Source: a virus
IMG/VR virus record: IMGVR_UViG_3300042475_002009
Span: 1 to 36,951 of that record
DNA length: 36,951 nt
Direction: 5' to 3' (one strand)
Notes under the pieces: model-generated
What the model was told of the DNA's origin: nothing
The model's input: only the letters and a program-made list of their open reading frames with translations
Database searches by the model: none
Translations under genes and position numbers: made by a program
Shown: one piece after another, positions 14,364 through 23,124 of the stretch
How the letters are laid out: each line of letters begins with the position of its first letter
Numbering within the stretch: position 1 is the first letter of the stretch

Positions 14364-16635
14364 CAACCCGACCAACATCACCAACGTCACGCCGCCGCGC
14401 GTCCCGCTGACGGACGAGCGCACGGGCCTGATCTCGCGTGAGTGGTATCGGTTCTTCCTCAATCTGTTTCAACTGGTCGGTCAAGGCCAAAACCAGATTT
14501 CGTTGCTGGACGTGCAGTACGGGCCCCCGCAAGGCACCGCCAATCCATCTGACACCGGCAACCCCGGCATCGCCCCCGACCCGTTGCCTTCCGAGCTTCT
14601 GTCCACCACCGCAGAGATGCAAAAGCAAATCTACGGGCTGGAGATGGGGCGCCAGCCGCAGTTCGGCACGATGGCCGAGCTTCAGCAAGCGAACGTGCCG
14701 TGGCTGACGTTTGCTACGTCGCCTCAAGGCGTCCCAACAACTGTCGGTACTGTGGCGTGGGACGGCGGCTCGACGTTGGGTGTGCAGGCCACGGCCAACG
14801 TCATCATTCGTGTCGGCGAGTCCGAGTACGTCTATGCCAAGGCATCGTCGGCCATCACCAAAGGCCAGCTCTGCTACCACACCGGCGCGGTCGGGTCGTC
14901 TGGCGTCATCACAGCCGCGCCGACACCGCTGGCGCTGACTGACCCCAACCAAATTGTCGGCGTGGCTGCCGAAACGATCGCGCTCAACGGTTTTGGTCTG
15001 ATTCAGATCAGCGGCGACCTGCGCGGCTTCGACACCACCGGCAGCAGCGTCGGGGAGACTTGGGCTGACGGCGACCCGCTGTACTACAACCCCGCCTACG
15101 TCGGCAGCATGACCAAAGTCAAGCCGTCGGCGCCTAACCAGAAAAGTTATATCGGCGAAGTCATCAACGCTGGGTCGGGCGGGTCGGGCTCCATGCACAT
15201 CCGCATCGTGCAGGGGTCGGTGCTGGGAGGCACGGACAGCAACGTGCAGTTCGGCACACTTGCCGACAAAGATTTGATTCAGTACGACAGCGCGTTGGGG
15301 TACTGGAAGAACGTCCCCGCCACCACTGTCGGCGTCACAACCTTCAGCGCAGGCACGACCGGGCTGACGCCGAGCACCCCCACCAGCGGCGCGGTGACTC
15401 TTGGGGGCACACTTGCTACGACCAACGGTGGTACGGGCCTGACCTCGTTCACCGCAAATGGCATCTTGTATGCCACCTCAACGAGCGCGCTGACAACCGG
15501 CACTGCGCTGTGGTTCGATGGCTCTGATCTGCGGGTGTACACAAACACGCCTTCAGTGACGATCTTTGAGACTGCAAGCGGCAACAACAACCGGCTAATT
15601 CTTTCGCAGAGCGCTGGGCTGGCTATTTACAACACTACCTATAGCAGCGGCAGCACCAACGCCCATGTCTGGCAAATCGGCGGGGGCGAATACGCTCGGC
15701 TGACCGCCACGCAATTCAGCGTGACGGGTAGCGTTCGTGCGATTGCCGGCGCCAACCAAGACGCGGTCGTGCTTGCTGGCCGAGCAGGCGGCACCAGCGG
15801 GTACAGCGCGACGTTCACACCCACCACACTCAGCGCCAATCGGACGCTGACGATCCCCGACAACTCGGGCACGCTGCTGACGACGGGCGCAACGGTCACT
15901 GTGGCGCAGGGCGGCACGGGCGTCACCACTACGCCTGCCAACGGCCAGCTCTTGATTGGCAACGGCACCGGCTACACAGTCGCCAACCTGACCGCTGGCA
16001 CTGGCGTCAGCATCAGCAATACCGCAGGCGGCATCTCGATCTCGGCCACTGGCACTGGCGGCACGGTCACCAGCGTTTCGGTTGTTTCTGCCAACGGCTT
16101 TGCCGGCACTGTCGCCAACGCGACAACCACACCGGCCATCACGATCTCGACCAGCATCACCGGATTGCTGTACGGCAATGGCACCGCCATCGCTGCGGCC
16201 ACGGTCAGCTCGCCCCTGAGCTACTCGGCCGGCACCTTGAGCATTCCGGTCGCCACCAGCAGCGCCAACGGCTACCTGAGCAGCACGGATTGGTCGACGT
16301 TCAACGCCAAACAACCTGTGGCTGCGCCGGTCACGCAGACGGCCAACTTCTCTGTGGGCGCCGCCGACGTCTGGACGATCAACAACAAGTCTGGGTCGTC
16401 CTGCACTGTCACGCTGCCAACCGCATCTTCCAACACCGGCCGGGTGCTGTACTTCCAGAACTATCAGGCCCAGACGCTGGTGTCAGCGTCCAGTAACGTC
16501 GTGCCGATCGGCGGCGGCGCGGCCGGCACGTCGATTTTGTTGGCGAGCGCTGGCGACCAATGCACCTTGGTTTCTAATGGCACAAATTGGATAATCATGC
16601 AATATGTGCCAAACAATATTCTGCTGCTTGAATAA
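14356..16635 (+). CDS. Long tail fibre or needle-like protein
   Basis: The 759-residue protein starts eight bases inside the gp10-like gene. Residues 1-60 (ERTGLISREWYRFFLNLFQL) look like a virion-anchoring helix. Residues 150-290 form a compact beta region, and from 355 on there are Gly/Thr-rich fibre repeats. Two modules begin GGTGLTSFTANGILY and GGTGVTTTPANGQLL. A later segment with SANGYLSSTDWSTFNAKQ is common in phage fibres. The C-terminal ~110 residues form a separate beta domain. Position after gp10 is where P22 has its needle gene, but coiled-coil needle features are lacking, so receptor fibre is preferred. Confidence 0.75.
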   Translation: MPNNPTNITNVTPPRVPLTDERTGLISREWYRFFLNLFQLVGQGQNQISLLDVQYGPPQGTANPSDTGNPGIAPDPLPSELLSTTAEMQKQIYGLEMGRQPQFGTMAELQQANVPWLTFATSPQGVPTTVGTVAWDGGSTLGVQATANVIIRVGESEYVYAKASSAITKGQLCYHTGAVGSSGVITAAPTPLALTDPNQIVGVAAETIALNGFGLIQISGDLRGFDTTGSSVGETWADGDPLYYNPAYVGSMTKVKPSAPNQKSYIGEVINAGSGGSGSMHIRIVQGSVLGGTDSNVQFGTLADKDLIQYDSALGYWKNVPATTVGVTTFSAGTTGLTPSTPTSGAVTLGGTLATTNGGTGLTSFTANGILYATSTSALTTGTALWFDGSDLRVYTNTPSVTIFETASGNNNRLILSQSAGLAIYNTTYSSGSTNAHVWQIGGGEYARLTATQFSVTGSVRAIAGANQDAVVLAGRAGGTSGYSATFTPTTLSANRTLTIPDNSGTLLTTGATVTVAQGGTGVTTTPANGQLLIGNGTGYTVANLTAGTGVSISNTAGGISISATGTGGTVTSVSVVSANGFAGTVANATTTPAITISTSITGLLYGNGTAIAAATVSSPLSYSAGTLSIPVATSSANGYLSSTDWSTFNAKQPVAAPVTQTANFSVGAADVWTINNKSGSSCTVTLPTASSNTGRVLYFQNYQAQTLVSASSNVVPIGGGAAGTSILLASAGDQCTLVSNGTNWIIMQYVPNNILLLE

Positions 16636-16644
16636 GGAGACGTG

Positions 16645-16983
16645 ATGGCCGTCTATGTCAAAGTTCTGATCCCCGCCAAAATTGCGGAGAACACCCAAAC
16701 AACGCAGTACACCGCGAATGGTGTCACGACGATCGTCGACAAATTTACCGCGACGAACTACGGCGCGGCTGCGGCGTCGCTCAGTGTCAACGTTATTACG
16801 ATGACCGACACCGCCGGCAACCAAAACTTGATCGTCAAGCAAAAGACGCTGCAACCGTCCGAAACGTACACGTTCCCTGAGATCGTCGGTGTCGCGTTGG
16901 AGCCGGGCGGGTACATCTCGACGATCGCGGGCACCTCTGGTTCAATCAACATCCGTTCCAACGGACGCGAGATCACATCGTGA
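16645..16983 (+). CDS. Small beta-rich virion-associated protein
   Basis: This 112-residue protein is rich in Thr, Val and Ile. It includes YVKVLIPAKIAENTQTTQYT, VNVITMTDTAGNQNLIVKQK and a C-terminal SGSINIRSNGREIT. The ATG is preceded by AAGGAG five bases upstream; a GTG three bases earlier is too close to that site. It lies between the long fibre and the cupin-like gene. The pattern suggests a small beta-sandwich, possibly a tail accessory or fibre cap. No family is recognised. Confidence 0.7.
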   Translation: MAVYVKVLIPAKIAENTQTTQYTANGVTTIVDKFTATNYGAAAASLSVNVITMTDTAGNQNLIVKQKTLQPSETYTFPEIVGVALEPGGYISTIAGTSGSINIRSNGREITS

Positions 16984-17444
16984 GCGCCGTGACGACTCAA
17001 GACTCCGGTCAGCTCGCTGGGCTGATGCAGCAAAAGATCGGCGCGCTACAGGCCGAGCTGTCTAAGCTGCCGCAGTACCAGCCGGAGACGAAGCACTACT
17101 TCCACGGCGGCATGTACTGCCGCGAAGTGTTCCGTCACGCTGGGGTCTTGGTCGTCGGCGCCGTGCACAAGAAGGAACACTTCTACCTCATCGTGTCGGG
17201 AACGGTTGCCATCACTGACGGCGAGGGGCAAGTCCAAGAGGTGACCGGGCCGCATCTGTTCCAAAGCAAGCCGGGCACCAAGCGCGCCGTGTACGCCGTG
17301 ACGGACGCGCTGTGCATGACATTCCACGCAACAGAATCCCAAACCGTCGAAGAAGCTGAGGCTGAGTTGGTCGAAATTGAAGACAATACCAACTATCTTC
17401 CCGGCAACGTATTGAAACAAGAACTTCTGGAGGTGTCGCCATGA
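16980..17444 (+). CDS. Cupin-like protein in the tail cluster
   Basis: The 154-residue protein starts with GTG overlapping the previous stop (GTGA). Residues 40-120 read as a small beta-barrel with cupin-type spacing: HYFHGGMYCREVFRHAG, VGAVHKKEHFYLIVSGTVAI, then GPHLFQSKPGTKRAVYAVTD. KKEHFYLIVSG resembles cupin motif 1 with one clear metal-ligand-like His, and PGTKRAVY fits motif 2. A helical N-terminus (LAGLMQQKIGALQAELSKL) and an acidic helical C-terminus flank it. The role is unknown; a structural beta-barrel is as likely as an enzyme. It ends in an ATGA overlap with the first ejection-protein gene. Confidence 0.65.
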   Translation: MSAVTTQDSGQLAGLMQQKIGALQAELSKLPQYQPETKHYFHGGMYCREVFRHAGVLVVGAVHKKEHFYLIVSGTVAITDGEGQVQEVTGPHLFQSKPGTKRAVYAVTDALCMTFHATESQTVEEAEAELVEIEDNTNYLPGNVLKQELLEVSP

Positions 17445-18175
17445 CATTCTGGGTAGCAGGCGCAGTTGTTGGCAGCGCCGTTATCGGAGGCATCGCCTCC
17501 AACAAAGCCGCAAGCACGCAAGCACAAGCCGCCCGCGAATCGGGCGACATACAACGCGAAATTTTTGAACGGCAAGTTGAGCTTGGCCGGCCTTACCGCG
17601 AGGCTGGCGAGCTGGCGCTCAACAAACTGATTCCTTTGGCGACTCAATACACGCCATTCGGAATGGAACAGTTTCAGCAAGACCCGGGGTATAACTTTCG
17701 TATGTCCGAGGGTATGAAAGCGCTGGAACGGTCTGCGGCTGCGCGAGGTAACCTGCTGTCGGGCGGCACGCTCAAAGCGACGCAGCGGTTTGGACAAGAT
17801 TTGGCGTCGCAAGAATACCAGAACGCTTTTAACCGTTATCAAGCCGAGCGTCAGGCGCAACTTAACCCACTGCAATCGTTGGCCGGTGTGGGCCAGACCA
17901 CATCGCAACAACTCGCAGGGCAGGCTGGTCAGTTCGGCCAGAACCTGAGTGAAGCAACGCAGGCGGCCGCAGCAGCTCGCGCCTCGGGTTACGTCGGCGG
18001 CGCCAACGCGCTCACAAGCGCGTTGGGCACGGGGCTTAACTACTACCAAGGCCAGAACTATTTGGCTGCGTTGCAAACCCCGCGCGGTTTTAACTACTCT
18101 CCGGGCTTTGGTGGTTACAACTACACCTACCAGAACCCGGGCGCCGTTGGCCCTCAAATGCCTCCCGGCCCGTAA
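17441..18175 (+). CDS. DNA ejection protein 1 (P22 gp7-like)
   Basis: This 244-residue protein begins with a hydrophobic Gly/Ala/Val segment (VAGAVVGSAVIGGIASNKAA), then long Gln/Ala-rich helices. It also has a conserved-looking block PGYNFRMSEGMKALERSAAA followed by RGNLLSGGTLKATQRFG. That layout is common in podovirus DNA-transfer proteins carried in the head and injected with the DNA. The C-terminus is Tyr/Gly/Pro-rich. It is first of three consecutive large genes before lysis, as P22 has gp7, gp20 and gp16. Start overlaps the upstream stop. Confidence 0.75.
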   Translation: MTFWVAGAVVGSAVIGGIASNKAASTQAQAARESGDIQREIFERQVELGRPYREAGELALNKLIPLATQYTPFGMEQFQQDPGYNFRMSEGMKALERSAAARGNLLSGGTLKATQRFGQDLASQEYQNAFNRYQAERQAQLNPLQSLAGVGQTTSQQLAGQAGQFGQNLSEATQAAAAARASGYVGGANALTSALGTGLNYYQGQNYLAALQTPRGFNYSPGFGGYNYTYQNPGAVGPQMPPGP

Positions 18176-18184
18176 GGAGACACC

Positions 18185-20191
18185 ATGCCAATCAATCCCG
18201 CAATTGCATTGGGCGTCCAGCCAATCCAGCTTGCTGATCCGCTGGCTCAGTACGGCAAAGTTGCTGCGATCCAAAGCGCGCAGAATCAGAATGCGCTGGC
18301 TCAGTTTCAGCTTGGCGCGGCACAACGTGAGGAGGCCGCGCAGAACGCACTGAGTGAGGCGTACAAGACGGCCTACAACCCACAGACCGGCGAGTACGAC
18401 GTCAACAAACTGCGCGGCGCGGTCATCAGCGCCGGCGCCGGCGCGCGCCTGCCGGACATTGAAAAAAAGATAGGTGAGGTGGAGACGCAACGGCTGGCCC
18501 AGAACAAAGCCCGGACTGAGCTGGTGGACGCCAGACTTAAACAGGCCCGCGCGTTTCTTGACACCATCGACCCCACCGACCCCAACGCGCCGCAGCAGTA
18601 CATCGCATGGCACGAGGCCAACCACCGCGACCCGGTGCTGGGCCCACTGTTGACTGCGCGCGGCATCACGGCTGATCAGTCCCGCGCACGCATCGCGCAG
18701 GCCATCCAGCAGGGGCCGGCAGCGTTCGCGCAGTTGCTGGCGCAGTCCAAGCTGGGCACCGAAGAGTTTATGAAGCAGAACGCGCCGAAGTTCTTCACGC
18801 AAGACGTCGGCGGCGAGACTCGTGTCATCTCTGTGCCCGGTCTGGGCGGTACGTCTGCTGTTGTGCCCGGCTCTGTGGCGACCAAGACGCTTACCCCGGG
18901 CGAGCGCCGCGAGCAGATCACGCAGGTCGATGTCGGCAACGAAACGATCACGCAAGCCTACGATCCGGTCACCAAGACAACCCGCATCGTCAGCCGTCAA
19001 ACCAAGATGTTGACGCCTGACCAGCAACGGCAAGCCGCGCAGGAAGCCAGTGTGGTGACGAACACCATTACCGACGAGGCCGGCAACGTCACGCTGCTCA
19101 ACAAGTTTGGGCAGGTTGTGCAACCGAGCATGGCTGGCGGCGCCCCTGCTTCGCTTGCAGGCCAGCGCAAGCCGGTCGTGTCTACGATCGACACTGGCTC
19201 CGAAGTGATCAAGCAAGAGTACGACCCGAACACGGGCCAGACGAAGATTCTCAGCCGCACGCCAAAGACGCTGACGCCCGAGCAGCAACGGCAGGCCGCG
19301 CAAGAGTCCAAGGTGGTGGCGCGGGTCATCACAGACGAGGCCGGCAACACCACGCTGCTCAACCAGTTCGGCCAGAAGATCGACCCGACTACAGCTACCG
19401 GCGGCGCGGCTATGCTCGCTGGCAAGCTCAAGCCGGTCTTCCAAAACGTCAATGTCGGCAACGAGATTGTCACGCAGATGGTCGACCCGAATACCAACAA
19501 GGTCACCGTCTTGGGCCGTCGCCCTGTCAACATGACGCCCGAGCAGCAGCGTCAAGCCGCGCAAGAGCGCTCTGTTGTCGCCACATCGTTTACCGACGAA
19601 ACCGGCCGGGTCACGCACGTCAACAAGTTTGGTGAAACCATCGCCACGACCGGCGGCGGGGCTGGCGCCGGGGCTGGCGGCGGGGCTGGTCAGCCCGTCA
19701 CGCTGCGCGGGCGCCCCAGCGCGACGTTTGAGCGCACGCAGGCGCAGCGCCAGCAACTGGCGCGCGATCTTGACACAGCGATCTTTGAACTCAGAGACGC
19801 CGTCAAGGAAGGCGGCCTCATCGATCAGTCTACCGGCAGCGGTGTTGGCCGCGCAGTCGACATCGGCGCTCGGTTTATCGGTCAGGCTACCAAGGGCGAC
19901 ATCGCCATCGGCAAACTCAAGCCGATTGCCGACATCGTCCTCAAGATGGTGCCGCGCTTTGAGGGCCCGCAGTCCGACAAAGACACGCAGTCCTACAAGG
20001 AGGCCGCCGGCCAGCTTGCCGACCCGACACTGCCGCGCGAAATCCGCAAAGCCGCCGCGCAGACCATCATTCGCTTGATGGAAAACCGCAAGGGTCAGTT
20101 TGTCTCGCAAGGCATGGCGGCCGAGGGCACCAGTGCGGGCGGCGGCGTAGACACCAGCAACCCACTGCTGGCCCCGCCAGCAGGCCGATAA
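18185..20191 (+). CDS. DNA ejection protein 2 with three 87-residue repeats
   Basis: The 668-residue Gln/Ala/Thr-rich protein follows the gp7-like gene, with AAGGAG before its ATG. Residues 1-200 are helical. Residues about 248-488 contain three tandem repeats with an exact 87-residue period. GN/GSE motifs start at 251, 338 and 425; a TP(D/E)QQRQAAQE motif starts at 277, 364 and 451; DEAGN/DETGR motifs lie between. A Gly/Ala linker (489-503) leads to a helical C-terminal domain (515-640). By position it is an ejected internal virion protein, the counterpart of P22 gp20 or gp16; it could form part of the trans-envelope DNA channel. Confidence 0.7.
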   Translation: MPINPAIALGVQPIQLADPLAQYGKVAAIQSAQNQNALAQFQLGAAQREEAAQNALSEAYKTAYNPQTGEYDVNKLRGAVISAGAGARLPDIEKKIGEVETQRLAQNKARTELVDARLKQARAFLDTIDPTDPNAPQQYIAWHEANHRDPVLGPLLTARGITADQSRARIAQAIQQGPAAFAQLLAQSKLGTEEFMKQNAPKFFTQDVGGETRVISVPGLGGTSAVVPGSVATKTLTPGERREQITQVDVGNETITQAYDPVTKTTRIVSRQTKMLTPDQQRQAAQEASVVTNTITDEAGNVTLLNKFGQVVQPSMAGGAPASLAGQRKPVVSTIDTGSEVIKQEYDPNTGQTKILSRTPKTLTPEQQRQAAQESKVVARVITDEAGNTTLLNQFGQKIDPTTATGGAAMLAGKLKPVFQNVNVGNEIVTQMVDPNTNKVTVLGRRPVNMTPEQQRQAAQERSVVATSFTDETGRVTHVNKFGETIATTGGGAGAGAGGGAGQPVTLRGRPSATFERTQAQRQQLARDLDTAIFELRDAVKEGGLIDQSTGSGVGRAVDIGARFIGQATKGDIAIGKLKPIADIVLKMVPRFEGPQSDKDTQSYKEAAGQLADPTLPREIRKAAAQTIIRLMENRKGQFVSQGMAAEGTSAGGGVDTSNPLLAPPAGR

Positions 20192-20201
20192 GGAGCGCAC
20201 G

Positions 20202-22160
20202 ATGGCATCGCTCGCCGACATCATCAACGATCCGAACTACGTCAACGCCAACCCGGCGACGAAGAAGGCCATCTTCGACAAGTACGCGCCGCTTGACCCG
20301 AACTACAACAAGGCCAACGCGGCCACGCAGGAAGCCATCCGCATCAAGTTCGGCGTCGCGCAATCTCGCGCTGCCGAGCCCGAAGGTATGCCCGGCCCCC
20401 GGGTCGAGCCGCCGGCATGGGCTAAGGACTACCCCGGCCTATACAGGGCCGCCGTCACCACACGTCAGATGGTCGGCCCCACGGTTGAAATGCTGGGCGG
20501 CGCGCTGGGTGGTGTGAGTGGTGCTGCCGCCGGCACGTTTGGCGCCGGGCCAGTTGGCACGGCTGTGGGCGGCATCGCCGGCGCTGGGCTGGGCTACGGT
20601 ACGGCCAAACAGGGTTTACGAGCCGTTGACGTGGCTTTGGGCCTAGCACCCCCTGACACGCTTGCTGGCGAGGCCCGTAGGGCCGCTGGCGGCGTCGTGG
20701 AGGGCGCCACTTACGAAACCGGCGGCCGTCTGGCCGCGCCGGCCATCAACTATCTTGTCCAGAAGGGCGTCAACGTCGCTGGCAAGGCGATGGACATCGG
20801 CCAGCTTCCGAACCAGTTGGCGGCCCGCACTGCCCGCGAATCGCTGGGCACCCCGCAGCAAGTCGCTGCCGCGCGTGCGGCCCTACAAGCCACTGAGGCG
20901 CAAGGGCTGACTGCACAGCAGGCGCTGGCGCGCGGCGGCGTCGTGTCGCCCAGCGCGCAGGCCACGATTGAGAAAACCGTCAAGAAGACCGGCGCAGTCG
21001 ACACCCGGGCCGCTATTGAGGCATCACAGGAGGCGGCGCGCAAGTCCACCATTCAAAACGTCACGCCAGATTTGCAGGCCGCCGTCAACGCTCGCCGCGC
21101 GGCGTCGCAGCCGCTCTATCAAGCCGCTGACCGCGCTGTCGTGCCAATCGATAGCGAGTTGACCGAAATCATCGCTCGGATGCCGGACGGCACGCTATCG
21201 CAGGCCGCGCTAATCGCCAAGATGGAGGGCCGCCCTTTCATCATGGGCAAAACCGCGCCGGCCAAAATGGTCGAAACGGGCGTGCTGGATGCTTCGGGTA
21301 AGCCCGTCATGCGCGAGGTGCCCGGGCAGACGGCCGAGATCACCGGCGAGTCGCTGCACTACATCAAGCGCGCCTTGGGAGATATCGCCTACGGTTCTCC
21401 GGCTACCACGCAGGCGGGCCGCGACACTCAGCTTGCCGCCCGCAAGCTGCTGGACGACTACATCAAGGTGTTTGAGACAAAGGTGCCGGAGTACGGTCAG
21501 GCACGGCAAATCTTTTCAGACCTGTCCGCGCCGGTCAACCAAGCACAGGTTCTCAAAGAGATGGTGTCGGTGCTGGAGAAACCCGGCGGCGGCGAGCGCA
21601 TCGGGCCGTTCTTGAACGTGCTGGGCCGTGGCGAACAGGCCATGCTCAAGCGCGCTGGCGGGCGTGGGGCGCCGCGCTACGAATCGCTCAATGAGGTGCT
21701 GACGCCAGACCAGCTTGCCAAAGTGCGTGAAGTTGCGCGTCAACTCGAAACCGAAGCCGCAGTCGGCCAACAGATCAGCGCCGGCCAACAACGCGCCACC
21801 GAGCTGCTGCGCGAAGAGCTGCCCAACTACCGGCTGCCCAACATCTTCAACGTGTTCGCCACCACGGCCAACAAGGTGCTGGATACGCTGGGCGTCAAGG
21901 TCGGCAAGAAGACGATCGAGAAGATGGCCGAGGCGTCGCTGACGGCCAAGTCGTTTGACGAGCTGCTGGCGACGCTGCCCGGTAACGAGCGGTCTGCGGT
22001 GCTGAAGGCGATCAGTGACCCCTCGACATGGGCGACGATCAAGCCGGCCACTGGCGCGGCAATCATGGGTACGGCCGGCGCCGTGGAGAACCCTCCGACG
22101 CCCGCGCCGGTGAACAATCTGGCACCGGCCGCTGCGCCGGCAAATGCTCTTGCGAGGTGA
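20202..22160 (+). CDS. DNA ejection protein 3
   Basis: This 652-residue protein opens with short repeats around DPNY/KKAIFDKY (DPNYVNANPATKKAIFDKYA, then LDPNYNKANAATQEAIRIKF). These resemble segments found in phage internal and lysozyme-like virion proteins. Residues 95-150 are Gly/Ala-rich and hydrophobic (GGALGGVSGAAAGTFGAGPV), likely membrane-inserting. The rest is Ala/Gln-rich helix. AAGGAG precedes the ATG. No catalytic motif is visible. Last of the three probable ejection proteins, directly before the lysis genes. Confidence 0.7.
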   Translation: MASLADIINDPNYVNANPATKKAIFDKYAPLDPNYNKANAATQEAIRIKFGVAQSRAAEPEGMPGPRVEPPAWAKDYPGLYRAAVTTRQMVGPTVEMLGGALGGVSGAAAGTFGAGPVGTAVGGIAGAGLGYGTAKQGLRAVDVALGLAPPDTLAGEARRAAGGVVEGATYETGGRLAAPAINYLVQKGVNVAGKAMDIGQLPNQLAARTARESLGTPQQVAAARAALQATEAQGLTAQQALARGGVVSPSAQATIEKTVKKTGAVDTRAAIEASQEAARKSTIQNVTPDLQAAVNARRAASQPLYQAADRAVVPIDSELTEIIARMPDGTLSQAALIAKMEGRPFIMGKTAPAKMVETGVLDASGKPVMREVPGQTAEITGESLHYIKRALGDIAYGSPATTQAGRDTQLAARKLLDDYIKVFETKVPEYGQARQIFSDLSAPVNQAQVLKEMVSVLEKPGGGERIGPFLNVLGRGEQAMLKRAGGRGAPRYESLNEVLTPDQLAKVREVARQLETEAAVGQQISAGQQRATELLREELPNYRLPNIFNVFATTANKVLDTLGVKVGKKTIEKMAEASLTAKSFDELLATLPGNERSAVLKAISDPSTWATIKPATGAAIMGTAGAVENPPTPAPVNNLAPAAAPANALAR

Positions 22161-22163
22161 CAA

Positions 22164-22367
22164 ATGGAGTCGGCTGAAATCGATCCCGTGAAATACGGTG
22201 TCCTGTGGCAAAAGGTGCAGGACATGGACAAGAAGATGGACAAGATGGAACGCCAGATGGAGCAACTGCTCGACATGGCAAGCCGATCCAAAGGCGCCCT
22301 GTGGATCGGTATTGGGCTGTGGTCAGCCGCCACCGGCGTGGCCGGGTTCTTTCTGGGCAAGCACTGA
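22164..22367 (+). CDS. Coiled-coil membrane protein of lysis cassette (XhlA-like)
   Basis: The 67-residue protein has a heptad-rich helix at residues 10-38 (VQDMDKKMDKMERQMEQLLD) followed by one membrane segment, 45-64 (LWIGIGLWSAATGVAGFFLG). That plan matches haemolysin XhlA-like proteins and some holin or spanin helpers. It begins three bases after the upstream stop and overlaps the peptidase start (TGATG). A role in membrane permeabilisation at lysis is inferred from plan and position. Confidence 0.65.
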   Translation: MESAEIDPVKYGVLWQKVQDMDKKMDKMERQMEQLLDMASRSKGALWIGIGLWSAATGVAGFFLGKH

Positions 22368-22747
22368 TGTACAAGCTGGGCCCGCGCTCTCTGCTGCGTT
22401 TGCGTGGCGTGCACCCTGACCTAGTCAAGGTCGTCAAGCGCGGCATCCAGATCACCACGGTAGATTTCACCGTGCTGGAGGGCCTGCGCTCGCCTGAGCG
22501 CCAACGCCAGCTCTACGAGGCCGGCGCCAGCCAAACCCTCAAAGGCCGGCACATCACCGGCCATGCCGTCGATCTAGGGGCGTGGATCGACGGCCAAGTG
22601 CGGTGGGATTGGCCGCTGTACCACAAGATCGCTGCTGCGATGAAGGCCGCCGCCAACGAGCTGAAGGTTCCCATCACTTGGGGCGGCGATTGGAAGGGCT
22701 TTCCTGACGGCCCACACTTTGAACTTCCTTGGAAGGAATACCCATGA
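22367..22747 (+). CDS. Endolysin: M15 family peptidase
   Basis: The 126-residue lytic peptidase cleaves peptidoglycan peptide bonds. It has the metallopeptidase M15 signature: RSPERQRQLYEAG (41-53), GRHITGHAVDLGAW (60-73) with H62 and D69 as zinc ligands, and FPDGPHFELPW (112-122) with H117 as third ligand and D114 nearby. There is no signal peptide, so a holin must release it. The start is the ATG of the TGATG overlap; a longer frame starting at 22205 duplicates coding of the upstream gene and is rejected. The holin-like gene overlaps its end by four bases. Confidence 0.9.
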   Translation: MYKLGPRSLLRLRGVHPDLVKVVKRGIQITTVDFTVLEGLRSPERQRQLYEAGASQTLKGRHITGHAVDLGAWIDGQVRWDWPLYHKIAAAMKAAANELKVPITWGGDWKGFPDGPHFELPWKEYP

Positions 22748-22926
22748 ACGCAACCATCATTCAAGCCATCGTTCGCCATCTGCTGACCACTGTCGGCGGC
22801 GGCTTCCTGATGTCGTTCGGCATCTCCGGCGGCACCTTGGAGGCCGTTGTGGGCGCCGTGTCCACGCTGGCCGGCGTCGCTTGGTCGGTGTACGACAAGC
22901 GCAAGAACGGCGGCCTGCCCTCTTAA
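22744..22926 (+). CDS. Holin-like small membrane protein
   Basis: The 60-residue protein has two hydrophobic segments (IVRHLLTTVGGGFLMSFGIS and AVVGAVSTLAGVAWSVY) joined by a short turn. It ends with a positively charged tail, DKRKNGG. This is the usual holin layout. It overlaps the peptidase stop and ends the rightward late block. Its last bases overlap the convergent leftward gene by four bases. Holins of this size vary greatly, so the call rests on topology and context. Confidence 0.75.
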   Translation: MNATIIQAIVRHLLTTVGGGFLMSFGISGGTLEAVVGAVSTLAGVAWSVYDKRKNGGLPS

Positions 22927-23105
22927 TACATCAGCACGCCTGCAACGACCAGCACGACGATCAGCGCCGCCACCACCAATAGACTTGTCGGAGGGGGCGG
23001 CGTTGGATCGTCAGCGCCGATTTCAGTAGCGGCCTCAGCCGCTTGACGGGCAGGGCAGTCTCGCCCTTGCCGGCAGTTGCCATACTCGTCACAGCAATTC
23101 ACCAC
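22923..23105 (-). CDS. Small Cys-rich membrane-anchored protein
   Basis: The 60-residue protein starts with GTG, seven bases after a GGAGG site. The N-terminal part, CCDEYGNCRQGRDCPAR, has five cysteines in a tight cluster, a pattern I have seen in small phage proteins; it may bind zinc. A Pro/Thr linker leads to a C-terminal membrane helix (LLVVAALIVVLVVAGVLMY). Last gene of the leftward block, meeting the holin gene tail-to-tail. Function unknown; a lysis accessory role cannot be excluded. Confidence 0.6.
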   Translation of the reverse strand: MVNCCDEYGNCRQGRDCPARQAAEAATEIGADDPTPPPPTSLLVVAALIVVLVVAGVLMY

Positions 23106-23124
23106 GGCGCGTCCTCCATGTCAG

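Noticed and set aside
14323-15198. Minus-strand frame opposite the fibre gene
   Set aside because: Arg/Gly/Asp/Val-rich antisense shadow; the opposite strand encodes a convincing fibre protein.
17393-20227. Very long minus-strand open frame (944 codons)
   Set aside because: It lies wholly opposite three well-supported virion genes. Its product is Arg/Leu/Gly/Val/His-rich, as expected from the complement of GC-rich coding DNA. It has no recognisable domain.
22205-22366. Longer start for the M15 peptidase
   Set aside because: The extension is an out-of-frame reading of the coiled-coil membrane gene; the ATG at 22367 has the TGATG coupling and fits family length.
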